A DNA stretch of 44,979 nucleotides from an uncultured Oscillospiraceae bacterium. GTDB lineage: Bacteria > Bacillota > Clostridia > Oscillospirales > Oscillospiraceae. Positions 40,590 to 44,979 of the stretch are shown here, piece after piece (positions within the stretch are counted from its first letter, which is position 1; each line of letters begins with the position of its first letter). Location of the stretch: contig CAJULD010000024.1 of assembly GCA_910587505.1 (NCBI GenBank), forward strand, positions 1 to 44,979, written 5' to 3'. The position numbers were made by a program, and so were the translations under genes. The notes under the pieces are model-generated. The model did no database searches. It was not told the DNA's origin and saw only the letters and a list, made by a program, of their open reading frames with translations.

Positions 40590-41237
40590 ATGAAAGATCC
40601 CCAGGCCATTTCGGCCATTCTGTCAGAGTTGAAAAATCTGTACCCCGCCGCGGAGTGCTCCCTGACCTTTGACCCGGAAAAAGCCTATGAGCTGCTGTTT
40701 TCCGTGCGTCTGGCCGCCCAGTGCACCGACGCGCGGGTAAACCTGGTGACGCCCGTGCTGTACAGCCGGTTTCCTACCCTGGAGGCCCTGGCCGCCGCCA
40801 CAGAGGAGGAAGTGGGGGAGATCATCCACTCTACCGGCTTTTGGAGGTCCAAGGCAAGGGACATCGTGGCCGCCAGCCGGATGCTGCTGGAGGAGTTCGG
40901 CGGCCGGGTGCCGGATAATATGGAGGACCTGCTGCGCCTGCCCGGCGTGGGCAGAAAGACCGCCAACCTGATTCTGGGAGACGTATATGGCCGGGAGGGC
41001 TATGTCTGTGATACCCACTGCATCCGGATTACCGGACTTCTGGGGATCACCGATGGCAGCAAGGACCCGCTGAAGGTGGAAATGCAGCTGCGCCGGTGTA
41101 TTCCCCCGGAGGAAAGCAGTGATTTCTGCCACCGGATGGTGCTCCATGGCCGGGCCGTGTGCGTGGCCCGGCGGCCGGACTGCGGGAATTGCACCCTGCG
41201 CCCCTGGTGCGACCACTGGAGCGGCGAAAAACAATAG
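40590..41237 (+). CDS. nth: Endonuclease III (DNA glycosylase/AP lyase)
   Basis: 215 residues. The helix-hairpin-helix reads LPGVGRKTAN with catalytic lysine K123, and the catalytic aspartate is D141 in CDTHCIRI. The 4Fe-4S cluster cysteines C191-x6-C198-x2-C201-x5-C207 are complete. It removes oxidised pyrimidines in base-excision repair. I prefer ATG 40590 with GAGGTGA just upstream; GTG 40581 lies in frame inside that site. A strong terminator follows. Confidence 0.95.
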   Translation: MKDPQAISAILSELKNLYPAAECSLTFDPEKAYELLFSVRLAAQCTDARVNLVTPVLYSRFPTLEALAAATEEEVGEIIHSTGFWRSKARDIVAASRMLLEEFGGRVPDNMEDLLRLPGVGRKTANLILGDVYGREGYVCDTHCIRITGLLGITDGSKDPLKVEMQLRRCIPPEESSDFCHRMVLHGRAVCVARRPDCGNCTLRPWCDHWSGEKQ

Positions 41238-41242
41238 CGCAG

Positions 41243-41285
41243 AAAGTTCCCCTCTCCTGCAGAAGAGAGGGGAACTTTTTTTCTT
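41243..41285 (+). terminator. Terminator after nth
   Basis: A 14-bp stem AAAGTTCCCCTCTC/GAGAGGGGAACTTT with an 8-nt loop, followed by a T-rich run. Confidence 0.85.
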
Positions 41286-41329
41286 TCCGGTTCATATACT
41301 GGAAGGAAACCAAACCGGGAGGGCATGGT

Positions 41330-41590
41330 ATGAGATCCAATAACCAATCCAGACTTCAGCAGGCGCTGGGGGATAAGAAAACCCTGGAGCAGGTGGTCAA
41401 TTCTCCGGATGCCAGAGCGCTGGCGGATATGCTGAAGCAGGGGACAGATCAGGCGTCCCTGCAAAAGATCGCGGAAAACGCCGCCAGGGGAGACACGGCT
41501 CAGCTTCAGTCGCTGATCCGCTCCATCACGTCCGCGCCCGGCGGCGCGGAGCTGCTGAAGCGGCTGGGCAACAGCTTCGGACAGAAGTAA
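41330..41590 (+). CDS. Small conserved protein of unknown function (86 residues)
   Basis: Begins MRSNNQSRLQQALGDKKTLE and ends ELLKRLGNSFGQK. ATG 41330 has GGGAGG 7 nt upstream. It is predicted to be all-helical and soluble, with repeated Leu-x-x-Ala patterns and no cysteine. The next two small genes follow on the same strand. I do not recognise its family with confidence. Confidence 0.65.
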   Translation: MRSNNQSRLQQALGDKKTLEQVVNSPDARALADMLKQGTDQASLQKIAENAARGDTAQLQSLIRSITSAPGGAELLKRLGNSFGQK

Positions 41591-41661
41591 CTGCGGTAAT
41601 TTCAGCGCCGCAGGGCTGAGAACAGGAAGGTCAAACGGGGAGCACGGGAGGAAAGGGCGGC

Positions 41662-42072
41662 ATGAGCGATTTCGAGGAAAAACTGAACTCCGTTCTTTCC
41701 AATCCGGAGGCCATGAGCCAGATCATGAATCTGGCGCAGTCGCTGAATCTGGGCGGCTCCGGCGGAGACCGGCAGCCATCCGGTCAGACGGAGCCGCCGG
41801 AGGCTCCGGCAGAGGGGAGCGGCGGGCCGGACCTGTCGGGACTGGGCAGTCTGCTGGGACAGATCGACCCGAAGCTTATCGGACGGCTGCTGCCCCTGGT
41901 GGGGGAGTTGACCGGCGGGGAGGGCAGCGATGAGCGGATGCAGCTGCTCTATGCCCTCCGGCCCTTTCTGCGGCCGGAGCGGCGGGACAAGATCGAGCGG
42001 GCCGCCAGAACGGCAAAGCTGATTCACGTGGGGAAAAAGCTGCTGTCCGCCATGGGGGAGCCCCATGTATAA
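41662..42072 (+). CDS. Conserved hypothetical protein (136 residues)
   Basis: An N-terminal helix (MSDFEEKLNSVLSNPEAMSQ) is followed by a Gly/Pro/Glu-rich linker (about 31-56). A C-terminal helical part reads LIGRLLPLVGELTGG and LYALRPFLRPERRDKIERAA. The N-terminal segment with NPEAM resembles the 86-residue neighbour (NSPDA region), suggesting distant relationship. GGAGG lies upstream. The stop overlaps the next start by 8 nt. Function unknown; such clusters are frequent in spore-forming Clostridia, from memory. Confidence 0.7.
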   Translation: MSDFEEKLNSVLSNPEAMSQIMNLAQSLNLGGSGGDRQPSGQTEPPEAPAEGSGGPDLSGLGSLLGQIDPKLIGRLLPLVGELTGGEGSDERMQLLYALRPFLRPERRDKIERAARTAKLIHVGKKLLSAMGEPHV

Positions 42073-42343
42073 CCGATATATCTGCCATGATACGGGACGA
42101 TATGAGCGGGTACAGGAGCCGCCGCCCGGTAGCGCTCCATCCGGCGGGACCGACGGGCCGGCCGGTTCCCCCGGCAGCCGGCCGGAGGGCCGGAAGGGGT
42201 TCCTTTCCGGTATCCTGGACCGGCTGAATCTGAAAAATCTGGAGACTGAGGACCTGATCCTTCTTCTGCTGATTTTTCTCCTGTATCGGGAGGGGGAGGA
42301 TGAGGAGCTGCTGATTGCGCTGGGGCTGCTGCTGATTCTGTGA
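42065..42343 (+). CDS. Conserved small protein with hydrophobic C-terminus (92 residues)
   Basis: The N-terminus MYNRYICHDTGRYERVQEPP is followed by a Pro/Gly-rich linker (about 20-44) and then FLSGILDRLNLKNLETEDLI. The strongly hydrophobic end LLLLIFLLYREGEDEELLIA and LGLLLIL is likely membrane-associated, interrupted by an acidic patch. Overlap with the preceding gene indicates translational coupling. I have seen similar proteins beside nth in this bacterial group, but no function is known to me. Confidence 0.7.
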   Translation: MYNRYICHDTGRYERVQEPPPGSAPSGGTDGPAGSPGSRPEGRKGFLSGILDRLNLKNLETEDLILLLLIFLLYREGEDEELLIALGLLLIL

Positions 42344-42393
42344 AGAATCTTTTCCGCCGTCCCGGTGGGACGGTACGGCGCCAATTTGTTTCT

Positions 42394-42419
42394 CCGGGGC
42401 TTCCGGCCCCGGGGTTCTT
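42394..42419 (+). terminator. Terminator after the three small genes
   Basis: CCGGGGC-TTCCG-GCCCCGG followed by GGTTCTT. Confidence 0.65.
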
Positions 42420-42563
42420 TCTGCGCAAACAAAAAGCAACCGGAGAATTACGAAAAACGTGCGGTTTTGGATTTCCCTGGTTCGGGAATCGGGCGGAGAT
42501 GAGGAGCGGCACTGCCGCATGAACGACCGGCGTTTCTTCCGGGAGACCGGTACCTGAAGAACT

Positions 42564-42610
42564 CCGGCTGACGCCCGGTAAGGAAATTTAACGCAGTATG
42601 GCGGGAAAAG
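42564..42610 (+). repeat. 47-bp intergenic repeat, partner of 38364-38410
   Basis: Matches the complement of 38364-38410 in 42 of 47 positions. It lies between the small-gene operon and the symporter gene. The rest of 42420-42563 holds no gene I can support. Confidence 0.75.
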
Positions 42611-42639
42611 AGAGCGGCCACCCCGGCAGGGGCGGCCGC
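42604..42639 (-). terminator. Terminator after the symporter gene
   Basis: An 11-bp stem GCGGCCGCCCC/GGGGTGGCCGC (one G-U pair) on the minus strand, followed by TCTCTTTTCC. It starts 7 nt past the stop. Confidence 0.7.
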
Positions 42640-42645
42640 AGATTT

Positions 42646-43899
42646 CTATTTCTTTGCCAGCGCCTTTTCCAGCCAGTCTTTCCCGTCCACAACGCGGGAA
42701 ACAATGTAGGAAACCACATAGTCGCCGGCGGCGTTAATCATCGTAGCCGGGGGATCCACCAGGTTGCCGATGGCCACCAGGATGGGAAACGCCATTTCCA
42801 TCTGATGGGGGAAGAAAATGGAGCATATAATGTACTCGCCGATGTATCCGCCGCCGGGTACGCCGCTCATGCCCACGGAGGAGAGCACCGCCACCAGAAT
42901 CACTTTAACCAGCGTCCCGACGCCCTCGAAGGGGAGACCGAATACGCCCATGACGAAAGCGATCTTCAGCACGCAGGAGAAGCAGGAGCCGTCCATGTGC
43001 ATGGTGGCGCCCAGGGGCAGGACCATGTCGGAGACATCCCTGGAGATGCCGGTGTCTGCGGCCTCCTCCATATTGGTGGGAATGGTGGCTACAGAAGAGC
43101 AGGTACCCAGAGAGACGATGGCGGGCCTGGCAATATGCTGGAACATGGTCAGGACGCCCCGCCGGCCGCCGCCAAACCAGGCGAAGAGGGGCCAGGCGGT
43201 GAAGATATAGACAAAGCACAGCGGATAGTAGACCAGCATGGCCCGGCCATAATTGGTGATGACCTCGGACCCGTAGGTGGACACCAGATCGGCAAAAATG
43301 GCGAAGAAGGCAATGGGGGCGTAACAGGTCACGATCTTTACGAATTTCAGCATCACACTGGTCAGGTCCTCCAGAAAGCGACCCACGGGGGTGCTCTGGC
43401 CGCCGTTGAGGTTCACCGCGAAGCCGAAGAGCAGAGAGAATACAATCAGAGGCAGCATGGCCCGGCGGCTGAGCAGGCCCACGAAGTCGCTGGAGGTGAA
43501 GAAGTTCACCAGCAGCTCGCTCATGGTGGCGTACTCGCCCATTTCCTCTGTGGGAATCTCCGCCCAGGGAGCCAGCACCGGCGGGAAAAGGCGCATCAAA
43601 ACATACATGATGACGGCGGCGATAGCCCCGGTGACAACAAAGGTTGCCACGGTGACGCCCATGATCTTTCCGGCCCGCGTGCGGCTTTTCATGTTGGCTA
43701 CGGCGCTGGAGATGGACGCGAACACCAGGGGGACCACGATGCAGAACATCATGTTGATGAACACGGTGCCCAAAGGCTTGAGGACGGATGCTTCAGGCCA
43801 GAACCAGCCCACAATGCAGCCAAGGATCATGGCTGCCAGCATGACGCCAAGAAAGGCATAGTTTTTTGCGATGGATTTTTTGTTGAGTTCAGCGCTCAT
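42646..43899 (-). CDS. Dicarboxylate/amino acid:cation symporter (DAACS family)
   Basis: 417 residues with eight membrane helices and two re-entrant loops. The serine-rich loop reads SLGTCSSVATIPTNMEEAA and the conserved helix-7 motif LPLGATMHMDGSC. Members take up glutamate, aspartate, serine/threonine or C4-dicarboxylates with Na+ or H+; HMDG rather than the common NMDG leaves the ligand open. GGGAGGAAC precedes ATG 43899. It lies 29 nt downstream of dapF on the same strand and may be read from its promoter. Confidence 0.92.
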   Translation of the reverse strand: MSAELNKKSIAKNYAFLGVMLAAMILGCIVGWFWPEASVLKPLGTVFINMMFCIVVPLVFASISSAVANMKSRTRAGKIMGVTVATFVVTGAIAAVIMYVLMRLFPPVLAPWAEIPTEEMGEYATMSELLVNFFTSSDFVGLLSRRAMLPLIVFSLLFGFAVNLNGGQSTPVGRFLEDLTSVMLKFVKIVTCYAPIAFFAIFADLVSTYGSEVITNYGRAMLVYYPLCFVYIFTAWPLFAWFGGGRRGVLTMFQHIARPAIVSLGTCSSVATIPTNMEEAADTGISRDVSDMVLPLGATMHMDGSCFSCVLKIAFVMGVFGLPFEGVGTLVKVILVAVLSSVGMSGVPGGGYIGEYIICSIFFPHQMEMAFPILVAIGNLVDPPATMINAAGDYVVSYIVSRVVDGKDWLEKALAKK

Positions 43900-43928
43900 T
43901 GTTTGTTCCTCCCAAAACAGATTACATA

Positions 43929-44768
43929 TTATATTAAAAGGTCTTCGTCACAGACTTCGCCCTCGCAGACGATGTTTGTGGGACCGGTGAGCCACAGATC
44001 TCTGACCGCGTTCCCCTCCCGGTCAACCGTAACATGCAGTTCTCCGCCGGGGACCGAGACCGCTACATCCCTGCCGCTGACCCTGCCCGTCAGAGTGAGG
44101 GCCAATACAACCGATCCGGTTCCCGTGCCGCAGGCGTAGGTGAAATCCTCCACGCCCCGCTCGTAGGTCAATTCCACGAGCCGGTCAGGGGCAGTGACAT
44201 CGTAGAAATTCACGTTGGCCCCCCTGGGGAAGGCAGGGCTCCAGCGGAGGGTCTTGCCCAGCTCCCGCAGGTCATCCATGGTTTTGCCCGCCAGTCCGGG
44301 GAAGGGGACCACCGCGTGGGGCAGTCCGGGGTTGCCCAATTCTATATAGGAGCAGGGAAAAGTCCGGCCCTGCGCCTCCACCGGGTAGTCCAGACGGATG
44401 ACGCTGGGGTCCGTGAGGCGGATGCGGTAGTTCCGGCAGTCGATGCGGCGGCCCGTCACGACGCCGGAGGGGGATTCCACTGTCTGCGTCTCCCCGGCCA
44501 GGCCGTGTTCGTAGCCGTACCGGCAGATGCAGCGGGCTCCGTTGCCGCACATCTCACCTTCGGAGCCGTCGGAGTTGTAGAAAAGCATCCGGTAATCGCC
44601 GCCCCGGACGGAGGAGTCCACCACCATCAGGCCGTCGGCGCCAATGGAAAGATGCCGGTGGCAAAGGGTACGGGCGATGGCGGGGAACCGGTCGCGGGGG
44701 ATGCGCTCTGTCAGGTTGTTGAGAATAATGAAGTCGTTGCCGGCTCCGTTCATTTTAGTGAACCGCAA
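43929..44768 (-). CDS. dapF: Diaminopimelate epimerase
   Basis: 279 residues. The two catalytic cysteines are C74 in EMCGNGAR and C213 in YACGTGTGS. The N-terminal motif FTKMNGAGNDFIILNN is typical. It converts LL- to meso-diaminopimelate for lysine and peptidoglycan. I choose TTG 44768 because GGAGGAG is 6 nt upstream and the family starts with MxFTKMNGAGNDF; ATG 44753 would lose that strand, and the open frame to 44966 is promoter DNA. Confidence 0.93.
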   Translation of the reverse strand: MRFTKMNGAGNDFIILNNLTERIPRDRFPAIARTLCHRHLSIGADGLMVVDSSVRGGDYRMLFYNSDGSEGEMCGNGARCICRYGYEHGLAGETQTVESPSGVVTGRRIDCRNYRIRLTDPSVIRLDYPVEAQGRTFPCSYIELGNPGLPHAVVPFPGLAGKTMDDLRELGKTLRWSPAFPRGANVNFYDVTAPDRLVELTYERGVEDFTYACGTGTGSVVLALTLTGRVSGRDVAVSVPGGELHVTVDREGNAVRDLWLTGPTNIVCEGEVCDEDLLI

Positions 44769-44824
44769 GAAAGCTCCTCCTCTCATATATGGTGTAAAAT
44801 CAGAATATACCATCCACTGTAAAA

Positions 44825-44852
44825 AGTATACAGCAAAATTATACATTGTAAA
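44825..44852 (-). promoter_or_regulatory. Promoter of dapF
   Basis: TTTACA (44847-44852), a 16-nt spacer and TATACT (44825-44830) on the minus strand. On the plus strand TTGACA near 44960 may be the -35 of a gene beyond the right edge. Confidence 0.6.
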
Positions 44853-44979
44853 TCCTGTATCCTGCGGAAAAGTATGTGAAACATGCTCTCCAACCGTGCG
44901 TCTGGAGGAGACGGAAGGGGAATTCTGAAAAAAAGGCTGAAAAATTTCAAAGAAAGGGGTTGACAAGGGGTTGGAGTAG

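Overview
The window looks like chromosomal DNA of a GC-rich gut Clostridium relative (Bacillota, most likely Oscillospiraceae such as the Flavonifractor/Lawsonibacter/Oscillibacter group). That placement is an inference from the GC-rich codon use, AGGAGG-type ribosome binding sites, sigma-A promoters of the TTGACA/TATAAT kind, and the gene families (M3 oligopeptidase, PepD, DUF2812/PadR pairs, DUF5692, Clostridium-type lipoproteins). I found 39 protein genes and no tRNA, rRNA or CRISPR array.

Positions 1-8600 form a sialic-acid (N-acetylneuraminate) utilisation locus. A ROK-family kinase (left edge, minus strand, incomplete) is divergent from an AGE-type N-acylglucosamine 2-epimerase and an RpiR regulator. 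These are followed by a sugar-binding lipoprotein, two ABC permeases, a YhcH/NanQ-type protein and an N-acetylneuraminate lyase. Together they imply import of Neu5Ac, cleavage to ManNAc plus pyruvate, epimerisation to GlcNAc and then phosphorylation. No ABC ATPase, nagA or nagB is present here. GAAAA-TTTTC inverted repeats at both main promoters are candidate RpiR operators.

Positions 8600-16300 hold a heterodimeric ABC exporter pair, an amidase with an SH3 domain, a 51-residue conserved small protein, a recent tandem duplication of a GNAT gene, an NfeD-like membrane protein and a small HD-domain protein.

Positions 16500-22600 hold the most unusual object: a 1596-residue protein that joins an HD domain, a long helical repeat region, a NadD/CoaD-like nucleotidylyltransferase, a GNAT-like segment and a phosphoribosyltransferase-like domain. 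A lactate/malate-dehydrogenase-like protein is translated immediately after it.

Positions 22600-35100 carry ApbE, a stand-alone PTS_EIIC_2-type membrane protein, a NUDIX plus response-regulator pair, and an operon of a large FAD/Fe-S oxidoreductase with HypA and HypB but no hydrogenase nearby. A DUF5692 membrane protein, a PadR-DUF2812 pair and a CDF metal exporter behind a probable NiCo (czcD) riboswitch follow. Nickel handling is a theme of this part.

Positions 35100-44979 are mostly housekeeping: M3 peptidase, PepD, nitrilase-family amidohydrolase, AsnA, endonuclease III, three small conserved proteins of unknown function, a dicarboxylate/amino-acid symporter and DapF. Short dispersed intergenic repeats, one with terminal inverted repeats, occur at several places.
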